Source: Mycolicibacterium goodii (GTDB taxonomy: Bacteria > Actinomycetota > Actinomycetes > Mycobacteriales > Mycobacteriaceae). Taken from it: 64,000 bases of DNA. The position numbers were made by a program, and so were the translations under genes. Below the pieces are notes generated by a model, which saw only the letters and a list, made by a program, of their open reading frames with translations, was not told the origin of the DNA and ran no database searches. Positions 54,455-64,000 of this stretch are shown in pieces. The stretch covers positions 4,526,001-4,590,000 of the forward strand of contig NZ_CP012150.1 of the NCBI RefSeq assembly GCF_001187505.1, in the 5' to 3' direction. Numbering within the stretch: position 1 is the stretch's first letter; each line of letters starts with the position of its first letter.

Positions 54455-56767
54455 TCAATCCTCCTTGCGGATCAACCTGCGCAGTGCCTCGCGGTCGGAT
54501 GCCAGCAGTTCCTCGATGCGCGGCTTGTTGACGTCGGCCACGATGATCTCGCCGATCTCCTGGTAGACGTCGCTGAAGATGCCGTGCGCCTTCATCTTCT
54601 CGGTCTGATAGATGTTGTCCTCGGTGGGCGTGACGTAGTACACGATCTCGGCCTTGAAGCGGTGGATCAGCCACAGGTGGATCAGATCCATCAGGCGCTT
54701 CTTGCGCAGCTTCTCGGCAAACGTGTTCTGGTCACGCACCGTGAGGATGCTGCGTCCGTGGCGATCCTTGATCGGGTCGACCACCACGTTGGCCAGCGGC
54801 TCCGCGCCCTCCTCGGAGCCATCGGCGAGGATCTGCAGATCCAGCACATCCGAGCCGGCGCGGCGCGGACGCAGTTGAACGTAAAGTCTTTCCGGCAACT
54901 GGTAGTGCTCGCTCCACATCGCCAGCCACTCCTCCAGCAGCTTCTTCGGCACCTCGGTCTGCACCAGGTGCTGATGCTGCGTGGAGCCCTTGCCCATGGC
55001 CTTGGTGGTCGCGGTGCGGCCCGACGACGCCGCCAGCGCAGCGTCGCTGCGCGGCCCGCCGACGAGGGTTTGCGGTGTCCGGTAAGGGGATTCGACCAGG
55101 CGCATCTTGCGCTGCAGGCGGGCCAGCGCGAGCATGCCCTCCTGGCGCAGCGCCGTGGCGAACTCCTCGCACGCCACGCCGTCCACCTGATGTCCGCCGT
55201 AGGTGATGAAGTTGAAGACGAAACCCATCTTGCCGAGTTCCTCGGGGAACGCGCGCATCTCGTCGTCGGTCATGCCGGTGGTGTCCCAGTTGAACGACGG
55301 CGACAGGTTGTAGGCCAGCATCTGATCGGGGTACACGGCGTGTATCGCGTCGGCGAACTGCTTCGCGTCGGCCAGGTCGGCGGTCTTGGTCTCCATCCAC
55401 AGGACGTCCGCGAACGGCGCGGCGGCCAGCGACTTGGCGATGGCGTATGGAATCCCGCCGCGTACCTGGTAATACCCCTCCGGGGTCTTGGCCGGCTCAC
55501 AGTCCCACGGGACGTCGACGCCGAGTTCCCTGGCCTTGTTGGTGGCCGTGTACAAGGGCGCCCGCGCCGCGAACTCACGCCACTGGGCCGCGCTCATCTC
55601 GACGGATTCACCTTCGCGCTCACGGAATTCGATGACCTCGGCGACCGCCTCACCGTAGGTGTTCAGGCCTGCGTCGTCCTGCCAGGCGTCGACGAACTTC
55701 GACTCGACCGCGTCGTAGAGCGCATCGACCGAGGCCGCGGCGTCCGTCTTCCAGGACCCGACCGCTTCGTCGACCGCATCCATGACGCCGGCCTCGGTCA
55801 GCCACACCTCGGCCGCGCTGTACTGCCCCTCGGGGAGGTCGTAGAGCAGGTGGCCGTTGACCTCGGTCAGGCCCTGGCTGTAGAACCTCCGCATCATCGC
55901 CAGGAAACACGACTTGTACGACGGGATCCTGAGGTTGGTGACACCGAGCAGGAACGGCTGGTCGCGCTCGTCGGCGCGGCTGTCGATCAGGTTCGCGGCC
56001 TCGGCGTCGGTGCGCGCCACGATGATTCCCGGCACCCGCATGATGTCGAGCTGGAACCGGGCGGTGTTGAGCCGTTTGATCTGCTCATCCGAGGGCACCA
56101 GCACCTTGCCGCCCTGGTGGCCGCACTTCTTGGTGCCCGGCCGCTGGTCCTCGATGTGGTAGCCGGGCACGCCCGCCTCGACGAAACGGCGAATCAGGTT
56201 GCGCACGTGCGGGTCTCCGCCGTGGCCGGTGTCGGCGTCGGCGATGATGAACGGGCGGTAGTCGATGGGCGGTTGGGCCGCGCGCTGTTCGGGCGTCATC
56301 CGCAGGCGCAGGTACTGTTGGTTGCGGTCGGCGGTCAGCAGGGCGCGAACCAGACCGGCGGCCTCGTCGGGAACCTGGCTCAGCGGATAGCTCGCGAGGT
56401 CGGGACCGGGATCCTCACTGATCGACCCCTTGGCCGAGGTGGCCCAGCCGCCCAGGTAGATGCCGCCGATACCCATGCGTTTCATCACCACGGCCTGGCC
56501 GGGGGAGTACGGGCCGAACGTCGTGATGCTCTTCTTCTGGGCGAACAGCTCCCGCAGATAGGGGTAGAAGGCTTCGGCGGCCTCGCGCGCCACCGTGTGG
56601 TCGGTGGCGATCGTGCCGCGTTGCTCGACGACCTGGCGGGCCGAGTACAGCCGGGTGATCCCCTCGAACCGTGGGCTGTCGAAGTAGGCCTGTGTGGCAG
56701 CCACCTCGCTGTCGAAGTCCTTTGCCGACGATGACAGGTTGTGTGCGTTGGCTTCGATTGTTGCCAT
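54455..56767 (-). CDS. aceA: Isocitrate lyase 2 (long form)
   Basis: 770 residues, the ICL2 length (short ICL1 is ~430). It splits isocitrate into glyoxylate and succinate in the glyoxylate shunt and can act on methylisocitrate. The catalytic C215 is in KKCGHQGG, and the metal/substrate site is in [11 protein letters not shown]. The ICL2-specific insertion (~280-375) and the C-terminal acetyl-CoA-responsive domain (~600-770) are present. GGAGCGACACC precedes ATG 56767. Expected to be needed on acetate and fatty acids. Confidence 0.95.
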   Translation of the reverse strand: MATIEANAHNLSSSAKDFDSEVAATQAYFDSPRFEGITRLYSARQVVEQRGTIATDHTVAREAAEAFYPYLRELFAQKKSITTFGPYSPGQAVVMKRMGIGGIYLGGWATSAKGSISEDPGPDLASYPLSQVPDEAAGLVRALLTADRNQQYLRLRMTPEQRAAQPPIDYRPFIIADADTGHGGDPHVRNLIRRFVEAGVPGYHIEDQRPGTKKCGHQGGKVLVPSDEQIKRLNTARFQLDIMRVPGIIVARTDAEAANLIDSRADERDQPFLLGVTNLRIPSYKSCFLAMMRRFYSQGLTEVNGHLLYDLPEGQYSAAEVWLTEAGVMDAVDEAVGSWKTDAAASVDALYDAVESKFVDAWQDDAGLNTYGEAVAEVIEFREREGESVEMSAAQWREFAARAPLYTATNKARELGVDVPWDCEPAKTPEGYYQVRGGIPYAIAKSLAAAPFADVLWMETKTADLADAKQFADAIHAVYPDQMLAYNLSPSFNWDTTGMTDDEMRAFPEELGKMGFVFNFITYGGHQVDGVACEEFATALRQEGMLALARLQRKMRLVESPYRTPQTLVGGPRSDAALAASSGRTATTKAMGKGSTQHQHLVQTEVPKKLLEEWLAMWSEHYQLPERLYVQLRPRRAGSDVLDLQILADGSEEGAEPLANVVVDPIKDRHGRSILTVRDQNTFAEKLRKKRLMDLIHLWLIHRFKAEIVYYVTPTEDNIYQTEKMKAHGIFSDVYQEIGEIIVADVNKPRIEELLASDREALRRLIRKED

Positions 56768-56884
56768 GGTGTCGCTCCTGACTCGGGTCCCCCAATCATC
56801 GCGTCGAATCGGCGCCGCGGGGCCGGGTTGGGAGTTTTCTCAGGACCTTCACCGCAGGGGCGGACATGAACTCAAGCTGACGCC

Positions 56885-57191
56885 ATGTCGGTCGACCGTG
56901 CGGCGCTTGCGGCGGGCACCATCAGGTTTGCCTCGGGACTGCCGTTTCTGGTGGATCCGCTGCGCGCGAACCGCCTGTGGGGATGTGCGCAGCGACCGGA
57001 CCCGACGGCCCGGTTGCTGCTGCGGTCGATGGGCTACCGCCACGCGTTCATCGGTGCGCTGCTGGTCGTCGCCGGCCTGCGCGGCCGGGGCCGTCGTCGG
57101 CATCGCGGTCGGGCTGTGGGGCGCCACCCGGCGGGTGAACGACCGCGCGAACGGGCGTGGGACCGACGAGGTCAGCGCGCCTCTTCGATGA
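56885..57191 (+). pseudogene. Broken small membrane protein gene
   Basis: The first ~67 residues look like a real small membrane protein (AALAAGTIRFASGLPFLVDP, LLLRSMGYRHAFIGALLVVAGL). After about 57085 that frame becomes Arg-rich nonsense. A neighbouring frame reads AGAVVGIAVGLWGATRRVND and stops at 57191, which looks like the true C-terminal end. A one-base change or an internal deletion has probably joined the two ends. The family is not one I can name with confidence. Confidence 0.5.
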
Positions 57192-58458
57192 CATCGCGCC
57201 GGTAGCGCCACGACGCCGCCCAGTAGCAGAGCGCCCCGAGCAGTTGCATGGCGGCCACCAGCAGGAGCAGCGCCCGGCCCAACGCCTGCGAACCCAGGTC
57301 GTCGGTGAGCGAATCGCTGAGCATGCCGACGACGAACGGGCCGACCGATCCGAACACCGCGTTGAAGAACAGGAACACCGCCGAGGCCGTCGCGCGCTGT
57401 TCGGGCAGCACCAGGCGCTGGATCGCGGCGATCGACGGGGCCAGGTAGGACGTGCCGATCGCGTAGCTGAGCGCCAGGAACAGCACGCACAGCGTCTGGT
57501 TCGCGACGACGAACGCCAGCACCGAGGCAGGAACGAGGACCAGGGTCAACGCGACCACGATCCACAGCAGCCAGCGCGCATCCCGTTCGGCCAGGCGGTC
57601 TGCGAGCCGTCCCACGATCAACAGACCGAGCACCCCGATCACTCCGGTCGCCACGCCGTACTCGACGCCCACCTCGCCGAGCGACATGCCGCGGGTGCGC
57701 ATGAGGAACGCGGGCGCGAACGTGGTGAGCGAGTACCCGGCCGCAGACAGGAACGCCGTACCCGCCACGACCACGAGGAAGCTGGGTTTACCCAGCAGGC
57801 TCCACCACGCGGCGGCACCGCTGTGCACGGCGGGCAGCGCGGGCAGGGGCTGGCGCACCCCGACCACGAGCAGCACGAGCGGTGCGAGCGCAACGCTGAC
57901 CGCACCCATGATCACGAATGCCGTACGCCAGCCGAGGCTTTGGGCCAGCAGCCCGCCGCCGAGCAGGCTGGCCGTGCTGGCCAGCGGTATCGCGATGGTG
58001 ATCACGGCCAGTGGGGCCGAGCGTCGCTGCGGGACGAAGTTGCGTGCGACGTAGGCATGTGCGGCCGGAGTACTGCCGGCCTCGCCGACCGCAACGCCCA
58101 CGCGGGTGAGCGCCAATTGGAAGCCCGACTGGACCGCACCGCCGAGCATCGTCATCGTGCCCCACATCGTGAGGCATCCGGCGACCACGGCCCCGAACGC
58201 GCCGCGATCCGCGACGCGGGCGACCGCGATGCCCATGACCGCGTACACGATCAGGAAGCCGAACCCGTTGATGACACCGATCGCGGTGTCGGACAATTCA
58301 AGATCATGCTTGATCGGCTCGGCCAGCACCGCGGGCAGGAACCGGTCGACGTAGTTGAGGGTGCCGATCAGGGCGAGCACCGCGACCGCGGCCCACGCCC
58401 GCCGGGGACCGTGGCTGTCCGCATGTTCGACGTCGACGGTGGTTCGTGGTGCCGGCAT
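57172..58458 (-). CDS. MFS transporter
   Basis: 428 residues with twelve membrane helices. The opening NYVDRFLPAVLAEPIKHDLELSDTAIGVINGFGF and the loop MGIAVARVADRG are typical of the spinster-like/anion-sugar MFS groups. The second-half loop VGRLADRLAERD is also typical. Substrate unknown. ATG 58458 is preceded by GAGGAGACGCTG. The truncated SDR gene lies immediately upstream on the same strand, so the two formed an operon. Its end overlaps the broken + strand gene. Confidence 0.88.
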   Translation of the reverse strand: MPAPRTTVDVEHADSHGPRRAWAAVAVLALIGTLNYVDRFLPAVLAEPIKHDLELSDTAIGVINGFGFLIVYAVMGIAVARVADRGAFGAVVAGCLTMWGTMTMLGGAVQSGFQLALTRVGVAVGEAGSTPAAHAYVARNFVPQRRSAPLAVITIAIPLASTASLLGGGLLAQSLGWRTAFVIMGAVSVALAPLVLLVVGVRQPLPALPAVHSGAAAWWSLLGKPSFLVVVAGTAFLSAAGYSLTTFAPAFLMRTRGMSLGEVGVEYGVATGVIGVLGLLIVGRLADRLAERDARWLLWIVVALTLVLVPASVLAFVVANQTLCVLFLALSYAIGTSYLAPSIAAIQRLVLPEQRATASAVFLFFNAVFGSVGPFVVGMLSDSLTDDLGSQALGRALLLLVAAMQLLGALCYWAASWRYRRDVIEEAR

Positions 58459-58666
58459 CAGCGTCTCCTCGCCGAGATCATCGTGGGGCGCCGCGTGTGA
58501 ATCCTGCCGCCGGAGAGCGCCAGGACCTCGTCGGCCGCGTGACGGCGGCCGTCCAGGGTGAACAGGTCGACCCCGATCACCTGGTGGCCGAGGTCGCGCA
58601 GCGTCCGGGCCGCCTGGTATCCCATCCCGGATGCCGCTCCGGTGACCGCGTAGGTGCCGATGACTC
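58458..58666 (-). pseudogene. Remnant of a short-chain dehydrogenase/reductase gene
   Basis: About 35 codons match an SDR N terminus, including the cofactor motif TGAASGMG (IGTYAVTGAASGMGYQAART, then GHQVIGVDL). The frame then turns into unrelated sequence and stops beside the MFS start. Strong AGGAGG lies just before, but the expected ATG/GTG start is GTC. The remaining ~220 residues of an SDR are missing, so this is a 5' fragment. Confidence 0.55.
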
Positions 58667-59048
58667 CTCCTTCGCATCCTGTGCGCCGACGTCTGCCGAC
58701 AGAAACTGTGGCACACCTCGTCATCGCCCACAGCGGCCGTTGCACCTGGCGGAACGCCGCCCGCGAACCCCCGGCGCGCATTAACCGAACTCTCATTTGA
58801 TGAGGACTTGATGAAAATCTCGCGGAATCGCGGTGAATCCACCGCGGGGACGGCGTATAGATCGCGATACGGATCGAGGTCGACGCGCAGGTAACGCGCT
58901 CGGGGGAGACGTCGATACATGCGGCAAGGCGGTGTTCGGACGTGATCGGTGTGCAGGTGGCCGTTGTTCTCGGGATGCCGCCGGGCAACGACCGAAATAC
59001 GCTCGACGTCGATCAGGCCGGCACTGCGACTGAATTGGGGCCACACGG
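58667..59048. other. Divergent intergenic region
   Basis: 382 bases between the SDR remnant and the + strand Pro-rich protein. No credible gene is seen on either strand. An AT-richer patch at 58785-58815 may hold promoters for the MFS/SDR unit. Confidence 0.4.
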
Positions 59049-60104
59049 GTGAAGACGGTATTGGGATTGTCGGCGACGTCGGGGGGCGTCGGCTGGGTCC
59101 TGATCGACCAGCGAGACGGCCGTGACGCGTCCGACGTGGCCGTACTGGACGACGACGCGTTCGAGATCGACGGCGACGACCAACTCGCCGAACGCTGCGC
59201 CGCCGCCGCGCGCGGGGCGCGTGGGATCGCCGCGTCGAGCGGTGACGAGATCGGCGCCATCGGACTGGTCTGCAGCGACGACGTCGACGCACAGGCCGAT
59301 CCGATCGTCGCAGCGCTGAGGGCCGCCGGTTTCGATGACGTGCGCACCGTGCCGCGGGACCTCCTCGTCGCCTCCGGTGACGACGAGTCGGACACCGACG
59401 GGCCGCTCGAGGCAACCGCGCTCGCCGCCGCGCGGGCCGTCGCCACCGACGCGGTTCCGGCGGCCGCGCGGGTGCGGTGTCTGCTCCCGCCGTGCCGGCA
59501 CCGCAGCACCACGCTGCGGATCGCCGGTACCGCCGCCGCGGCCGCGGTGGTCGCGTTGTCGACGGTCGGATCGTCGTTCATCGCGGGCCCGACCGGACCC
59601 GCCGAGGACCCGGCGCCGGCTGCCGCGGGCCCCGTACAGATCGTCACTGCCGCACGCCCGCACGCGCCGCAACCCGCGACCGTGCGCATGGTGAGCAAAC
59701 CGAAGCGTCAATCCACCACCAGGGCAACGGTTACCGCGCCCGCGGCGCAGGTTCTGTTCGCGCGACCACGCCCGGAACCGGTTACGCAGCAAACCGTGCC
59801 ACAGTACACCCCCGAGAGCGCGTCGGACCTCGGTGTGCAGCACCTCCAGAACCCCGTCATCGCACCGGAGTTCGCACCTCCCATACCGCACCTTCCCGAA
59901 GGAGTGCCCGCCGGGGCCGGGCCTGCGCCCGGTGCGCTGCCGCTGCCGGGTCCCGTTGCACCGCAAGTGATCACGCCGCAGGCCTCGCAGATCCTGCCGG
60001 GTCCGGTGCCGCAACCGGCACCGCAGGCGGATGCGCAGGTGCCCGCACCGGCGATGGCCCCGCGGCCGGTGTCGCTGAACCCGCTCGTCTCAGGTCTGCC
60101 GTAA
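59049..60104 (+). CDS. Mycobacterial membrane protein with N-terminal ATPase-like domain and Pro-rich tail
   Basis: 351 residues starting at GTG 59049. Residues 1-130 form a domain opening MKTVLGLSATSGGVGWVLID, a pattern shared by several mycobacterial proteins of unknown role and reminiscent of actin/Hsp70-type ATPase starts. A membrane helix (residues ~157-178, TLRIAGTAAAAAVVALSTVG) follows. The last ~170 residues are rich in Pro, Ala and Gln and should be extracytoplasmic. No enzyme motif is recognised. It stands alone, convergent with the DyP operon. Confidence 0.75.
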   Translation: MKTVLGLSATSGGVGWVLIDQRDGRDASDVAVLDDDAFEIDGDDQLAERCAAAARGARGIAASSGDEIGAIGLVCSDDVDAQADPIVAALRAAGFDDVRTVPRDLLVASGDDESDTDGPLEATALAAARAVATDAVPAAARVRCLLPPCRHRSTTLRIAGTAAAAAVVALSTVGSSFIAGPTGPAEDPAPAAAGPVQIVTAARPHAPQPATVRMVSKPKRQSTTRATVTAPAAQVLFARPRPEPVTQQTVPQYTPESASDLGVQHLQNPVIAPEFAPPIPHLPEGVPAGAGPAPGALPLPGPVAPQVITPQASQILPGPVPQPAPQADAQVPAPAMAPRPVSLNPLVSGLP

Positions 60105-60108
60105 CGCC

Positions 60109-61119
60109 TCACGCCATCGTGGCGAGGTTGCGCCACAGATTCTTCAGGCTGTCGGTGCCGCCGAACAACGTGGTGAAGTTGGTGGAGTCGACGAGCACGA
60201 TGTCCCCGCAGCGTTCGCCGTTCGGCGGCATCCAGATCAGCGCGTTGAACTCGGTGTTGCCCGCCTCGGTGAACGGATGCGGCCGGGTGGGATCGATGCG
60301 CTGGCGGGCGAGCACCCGCAGCGTCGTGCTCTCCGGTTCGGTGAGCTGGTAGTGCGGCAGGTGTGGATGGAAGTTGAAGGTGGGCACACCCGCCAGTAGG
60401 TGGGGGCCGTCCAGATCCCGCAACGCGGTCAGCGGGGCGATCTCGGAGGTGCCTGCGACGGTAGCGGGTCGCAGCCCCCAGTTGTTGTGCACCGGCACGG
60501 CGAGTGCCTGCATCAACGAGCGGGTGTACTGGCCGAAGCGTTGTTGGCGGGGGACCAGCGGATCACCGTGGTGCAGATACTCGGCCTGGCGTTGGCCGAA
60601 GTCGCCGGTGTTGCCGACGTCATGGTGTGGGGCCAGCAGGAGACATGTTCCCTCGCGCCGCAGCCACTGACGGATCGCCTCGACCTCATCGGCATCAGCC
60701 TGTTGTTCGGACAGCAGGTGGTCGAGGCCGAACACCATCAGGGTGTCGCAGTCGGCCAGGATGCGCTCGTCGATCGGCAGGCGGTACCCGGCCTGATCGA
60801 TGCGCTGGAACACCGCAACCGGGTGCCCGGTGACGTCGCCGGCCAAGGCTTGGAACGCCAGCGTCGAACGATGGAACAGCTCAAGGGTTCCGGCGATACC
60901 CTGCAGGAAGTGCGCGGCGTCGTACTCGGGTGTCTCATAGGCGGGCCACAACACGTTGCGTACCTCGGTCATCGTCGAGAACCGGTTCTCCATCGCTGCC
61001 GGATCGCGTTGTGATTCCCAGGGATAGCTCCATGTCCAGTAGATGCTGATTCGCCTGCGGCCGTCGCGGGGCCGAGGACAGTGGGCCTGGTTGTAGGTGC
61101 GGGCCGGTGTTGCGGTCAT
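60109..61119 (-). CDS. Protein of unknown function, last gene of the DyP operon
   Basis: 336 residues, no signal peptide or membrane helix. The middle (DTLMVFGLDHLLSEQQAD, then LRREGTCLLLAPHHD) has the feel of a glutamine-amidotransferase-like or ThuA-like Rossmann fold, with several His residues (APHHDVGN, FNFHPHLPHY) that could bind metal. I cannot name a family. ATG 61119 overlaps the DyP stop by 4 bases, so it is made together with the peroxidase. Confidence 0.8.
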   Translation of the reverse strand: MTATPARTYNQAHCPRPRDGRRRISIYWTWSYPWESQRDPAAMENRFSTMTEVRNVLWPAYETPEYDAAHFLQGIAGTLELFHRSTLAFQALAGDVTGHPVAVFQRIDQAGYRLPIDERILADCDTLMVFGLDHLLSEQQADADEVEAIRQWLRREGTCLLLAPHHDVGNTGDFGQRQAEYLHHGDPLVPRQQRFGQYTRSLMQALAVPVHNNWGLRPATVAGTSEIAPLTALRDLDGPHLLAGVPTFNFHPHLPHYQLTEPESTTLRVLARQRIDPTRPHPFTEAGNTEFNALIWMPPNGERCGDIVLVDSTNFTTLFGGTDSLKNLWRNLATMA

Positions 61120-62453
61120 GGCGCCACCTCGTCTTCGAGCGCGGCCAGGTATCGCATCGCCGCGAGACCCGGAAGGAAGAAGTACGCACCGCCTCTGACC
61201 GTGGTGAAGGCAGGAATTCCTTTGTGAACCTTGCGGATCGGCCGTTTGGGGACGGTGAAATCCATGGTGCCGTCCTGCGTGCCGCAGATCGGATCGTGCT
61301 CGTTGCCCAGCTCGTGGAATGTCCTGTCGTTGATCCACACGTTCTGCGCGAACTCGAACTGGCGGACGAGGTCCGCGCAGATGATGAACGCGGCTATACC
61401 GCGCTCGACGCCGTCGTCGGGTGCCCCATCAGGTAGCGCGGGCCCGTAGGTGGCGCCGCGCCGGATCATCCGCCGCCGGTTCATGTAGTGCCCGGTGTCG
61501 CGCGGGTTGAGTCGCCGTGCGTGTGATCCCAGCGGGCAGGAGTACCCGAACGGATCCATCTGCTTGTAGTTGAAATCGTTGTTGCGCAACGGGTCTGCCC
61601 CGAGAGCGGGATCGTCGTGCTCGGGCGCGAGCACCAGCGGGGCGCCGCTGCGCCACCGGCCCATGAACTTCGCGGCCAGCAGAGCCTCGCCGTCGGGGCC
61701 GTCGGAATGCTCGCGTAGATACTCGCGGAAGGTCGCCACATGTTCTTGCAGTCGTCGGTACGCCATGAAGCTGCCGTTGCGCGACAATACCTCGGGTTGC
61801 GGAAGATTCGCGGCCGGGCCCGACTCGTCGGGATATCCCAGGACGAACTCACCGGGTTCCAGCGCGTCGCCCGAACCCGGGGTCGGCTCCTCACCCGAGT
61901 ATTTCATGACCGGCTGCGACAACCGGTCGCGGAAGCCGAAGTGGTCGTGGGCGTGATCGAACGGCGGTGTGGCGTTGAGATCGAGGTGCGAGAGGCTGCG
62001 CACGCCGTCAGTGTGGGCCAGTAGGCGGTCGTGCTCCTCGATCGAGCGTCGGCACTGATCATCGGTGCGGGCGAACAGGATTGCGATCGCGTGCAGATCG
62101 GCTCCGGCCAGGCCACCCGACCAGTGCTCGGGTGCGTTGACGCCGGTGTCGCCGAGAATGCTCGCACGGGCGGCCATCCCCTCGCGGAACTCGTCGGGAA
62201 AAGTCGTCAGCGACTCCTGGGGCACCCCGAGCGCGCGCAGCCCGGTCCACGTGAACGCCACCGTGACCCAACGATCCGAGGCGTCCATGGATGCCATGAC
62301 ATCGGCCGCGGACTGCACCTTGTCGAGCAGTGCGCTCAGCCAGGCCCGGCCGCCGGCGGGGGTGTCGAACGTCAGGAACTCATAGCGCCCGGTGATGGCC
62401 GGGGTGCGGGTCAGCAGGATGTGCTGGATGTCGTCGAGCTCGAGCACTGTCAT
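61116..62453 (-). CDS. DyP-type heme peroxidase
   Basis: 445 residues. The catalytic Asp is D176 in FGFRDRLSQP (the usual GxxDG box with Arg in place of the last Gly), and the proximal heme His is H311 in SHARRLNPRD. No Tat signal is seen, so it should be cytoplasmic. It lacks an obvious encapsulin-targeting tail and no encapsulin gene is adjacent. It oxidises dyes or phenolics with peroxide; the natural substrate is unknown. ATG 62453 overlaps the upstream gene by 4 bases. Confidence 0.9.
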   Translation of the reverse strand: MTVLELDDIQHILLTRTPAITGRYEFLTFDTPAGGRAWLSALLDKVQSAADVMASMDASDRWVTVAFTWTGLRALGVPQESLTTFPDEFREGMAARASILGDTGVNAPEHWSGGLAGADLHAIAILFARTDDQCRRSIEEHDRLLAHTDGVRSLSHLDLNATPPFDHAHDHFGFRDRLSQPVMKYSGEEPTPGSGDALEPGEFVLGYPDESGPAANLPQPEVLSRNGSFMAYRRLQEHVATFREYLREHSDGPDGEALLAAKFMGRWRSGAPLVLAPEHDDPALGADPLRNNDFNYKQMDPFGYSCPLGSHARRLNPRDTGHYMNRRRMIRRGATYGPALPDGAPDDGVERGIAAFIICADLVRQFEFAQNVWINDRTFHELGNEHDPICGTQDGTMDFTVPKRPIRKVHKGIPAFTTVRGGAYFFLPGLAAMRYLAALEDEVAP

Positions 62454-63010
62454 TGCATCTGATCGAGCATGGCGGAGAACGCCGCCTTGAGGCGCAGTGC
62501 CTTCTTGATCTCCTCGGCCGTCACGTACGGGTATTCGCCGTATTCGAGAAAACTCGGGACCTGGTGCTCGCGGACGAACCTGATGAACGCGTCGGGGTTT
62601 TCCTTCCAGTCGTCGGGAAAGCCCTCGAGATTTGTGAAAACGGTAGTAATTCCGGTGGCGCTGAACAGTTGTACGGCATCCTCGGTGTACTTGTCGAAAT
62701 CGGTGTCGAAGATTCCTTGATACTGGAAATGCAATCCCGATCCGACGTCGAACAACACCCAGCGGAGATAGTGCAGGCGCAGCGGGGCGAGAACGTCCGG
62801 TGTGGCGGCGACCGCGTCCTCGATCTGTCTGCCGTAGGCGCGGACCGCCTCTTCGCGGCCCTCTTTGACCTTCGCGATGATCGAGAACCCGTGGCATGCG
62901 GGCGTTCTCGGGAAGACGGGTCCGTACCGGCCTCGCTCGAGTTCGAAGTATCCGTCCGGCGGAATCGCCATTGCTGCGGGTCTGATCCAGTCAGGCTCGG
63001 TGGCAGTCAT
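62450..63010 (-). CDS. Protein of unknown function, first gene of the DyP operon
   Basis: 186 residues, soluble. Conserved-looking stretches include ACHGFSIIAKVKEGREEAVRAYG, LHYLRWVLFD and GIFDTDFDKYTEDAVQLF, which resemble the ferredoxin-like alpha/beta barrel layout of some heme-linked proteins. ATG 63010 is preceded by GGGAGGCAGAAA. It is translationally coupled to DyP (ATGA), so it may be a partner or accessory domain of the peroxidase. Not a family I can name. Confidence 0.8.
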   Translation of the reverse strand: MTATEPDWIRPAAMAIPPDGYFELERGRYGPVFPRTPACHGFSIIAKVKEGREEAVRAYGRQIEDAVAATPDVLAPLRLHYLRWVLFDVGSGLHFQYQGIFDTDFDKYTEDAVQLFSATGITTVFTNLEGFPDDWKENPDAFIRFVREHQVPSFLEYGEYPYVTAEEIKKALRLKAAFSAMLDQMQ

Positions 63011-63125
63011 TTTCTGCCTCCCTCTTCGACTATGCGGCGAATCTAACACCCGCGGTATGCGGCCGTGTCCGAACGACAATCGCGAAGAGGCCGGCGGTCA
63101 GCGGAGGAGTGCGGCGCCGACGGTG

Positions 63126-64000
63126 TCAGGCGACCACAGCGGCACCCGCTGCGGCCTGCGCCGGGCTGATCGCCGGTTCGGGGTAGCCGGCACCGACCAC
63201 GGTGGTGCGCACGGTGTCGGCCACGGTGTCGGCCAGATCGGCGGGCACCAGCGCGATGACGCAACCACCGAAACCGCCGCCGGTCATCCGCGCGCCCAGC
63301 GCACCGGCCCGCATGGCGGTATCGGCGATCAGGTCGATGTGCTCGGTGGTGATCTCGAAATCGTCGCGCATCGACGCATGCGAGGCCGTCAGGATCTCGC
63401 CCACCCGGGTGAAATCGGAGTTCTCCAGGGCCGCAACGACATCGAGAACCCGCTGGTTTTCGGTGAGGATGTGGCGGGCACGCCGGAAATCCTCCTCGCC
63501 GGTCGCCGGGCCGAGCGCGGCCAGGCCCCGGTCCTGCAGGTCCCGCAGCGAGTCGACGCCGAGGGCGGCCGCGACGCGCTCACATGACGCCCGCCGGGCG
63601 GCGTATTCGCCGCCGGCATGCCGGTGCGGGGCACGCGAATTCATCACCAGCAGGGTCAGGCCCGCGGTCTCCGGGGTGAACGGCACGTGTTGCACGGTGA
63701 GATCGCGGAAGTCGATCAGCATCGCGCGGCCGGGTTCGCCGAACAACGACGCGAGTTGGTCCATGAGCCCCGTCGGTGCGCCGACGTAGACGTTCTCGGC
63801 GCACTGCGCGATGCGGGCCTGCTCGATGCGGTCGATCTCGGCCCCGTGGGTCAGCGCGGACAGCACGGCGCACTCCAGCGCGGCCGACGACGCCAGACCC
63901 GAACCCATCTCGACGTCGCTGGTGATCGACATGCGGCCACCGTCGACCCGATGGCCGTTGCTGCGCAGTGCCCACACCACCCCGGCGATGTAGGCCGCCC
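63126..64000 (-). CDS. galK: Galactokinase, 5' end beyond the window
   Basis: The C-terminal ~290 residues of a GHMP kinase. The ATP-binding loop is [16 protein letters not shown], the late motif is [13 protein letters not shown], and the substrate/base region is [16 protein letters not shown]. It phosphorylates galactose in the Leloir pathway. The start lies beyond base 64000. The 115-base gap to the DyP operon has no gene. Confidence 0.93.
   Translation of the reverse strand, partial: AAYIAGVVWALRSNGHRVDGGRMSITSDVEMGSGLASSAALECAVLSALTHGAEIDRIEQARIAQCAENVYVGAPTGLMDQLASLFGEPGRAMLIDFRDLTVQHVPFTPETAGLTLLVMNSRAPHRHAGGEYAARRASCERVAAALGVDSLRDLQDRGLAALGPATGEEDFRRARHILTENQRVLDVVAALENSDFTRVGEILTASHASMRDDFEITTEHIDLIADTAMRAGALGARMTGGGFGGCVIALVPADLADTVADTVRTTVVGAGYPEPAISPAQAAAGAAVVA

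Noticed and set aside
61116-62453. DyP as encapsulin cargo
   Set aside because: The C-terminal end lacks an obvious targeting tail and no encapsulin gene is present in the window.

Overview
The window is high-GC actinobacterial DNA and most resembles a fast-growing mycobacterium of the Mycolicibacterium smegmatis type. The evidence is the gene order from the rRNA operon to der, which follows M. tuberculosis Rv1691-Rv1713, together with an ICL2-type isocitrate lyase, an MmpS/MmpL pair, an NRPS whose reductase resembles mycobacterial carboxylic acid reductases, and a typical mycobacterial rrn operon with no tRNA in the spacer. The species call is inference from remembered families; no search was run.

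Layout. 1-5095: rRNA operon (16S lacking its 5' end, 23S, 5S) closed by a strong hairpin terminator. 5212-22131: a conserved housekeeping block, nearly all on the + strand with many 4-bp stop/start overlaps: TPR protein, HAD phosphatase, tlyA, nadK, recN, steA, mctB, pyrG, Nudix hydrolase, xerD, a ParA-like ATPase, scpA, scpB, a pseudouridine synthase, cmk and der. 22201-24753: two TauE/SafE permeases, tRNA-Pro(GGG) and a DUF3297 protein. 25055-26140: an M19 dipeptidase.

26201-37150 is the most interesting part. A GAF-LytTR regulator and katG come first. They are followed by an operon of a cupredoxin-like protein without copper ligands, a PQQ-dependent alcohol dehydrogenase with a DYD (lanthanide-type) motif and no signal peptide, pqqA, pqqB, pqqC, pqqD, pqqE, a 68-residue nine-cysteine protein coupled to pqqE, and a divergent CaCA-type cation exchanger. 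Together they look like a self-contained PQQ-making and PQQ-using module with its own regulator, possible metal supply and peroxide defence. The apparent cytoplasmic location is unusual.

37147-49597 (- strand) holds a two-module NRPS (A-PCP-E-C-A-PCP-reductase), MmpS, MmpL and two small membrane proteins. Both the NRPS and MmpL carry a one-base insertion frameshift. 49991-64000 is accessory: an exported ARB_07466-like protein, an acyltransferase, cytochrome b561 with a Tat-exported catalase-related peroxidase, ICL2, an MFS permease beside a truncated SDR, a Pro-rich membrane protein, a three-gene DyP peroxidase operon, and galK running off the end. Several broken genes (frameshifts, truncation, an apparent lost stop) cluster between 38 and 59 kb, while none were seen in the housekeeping block.
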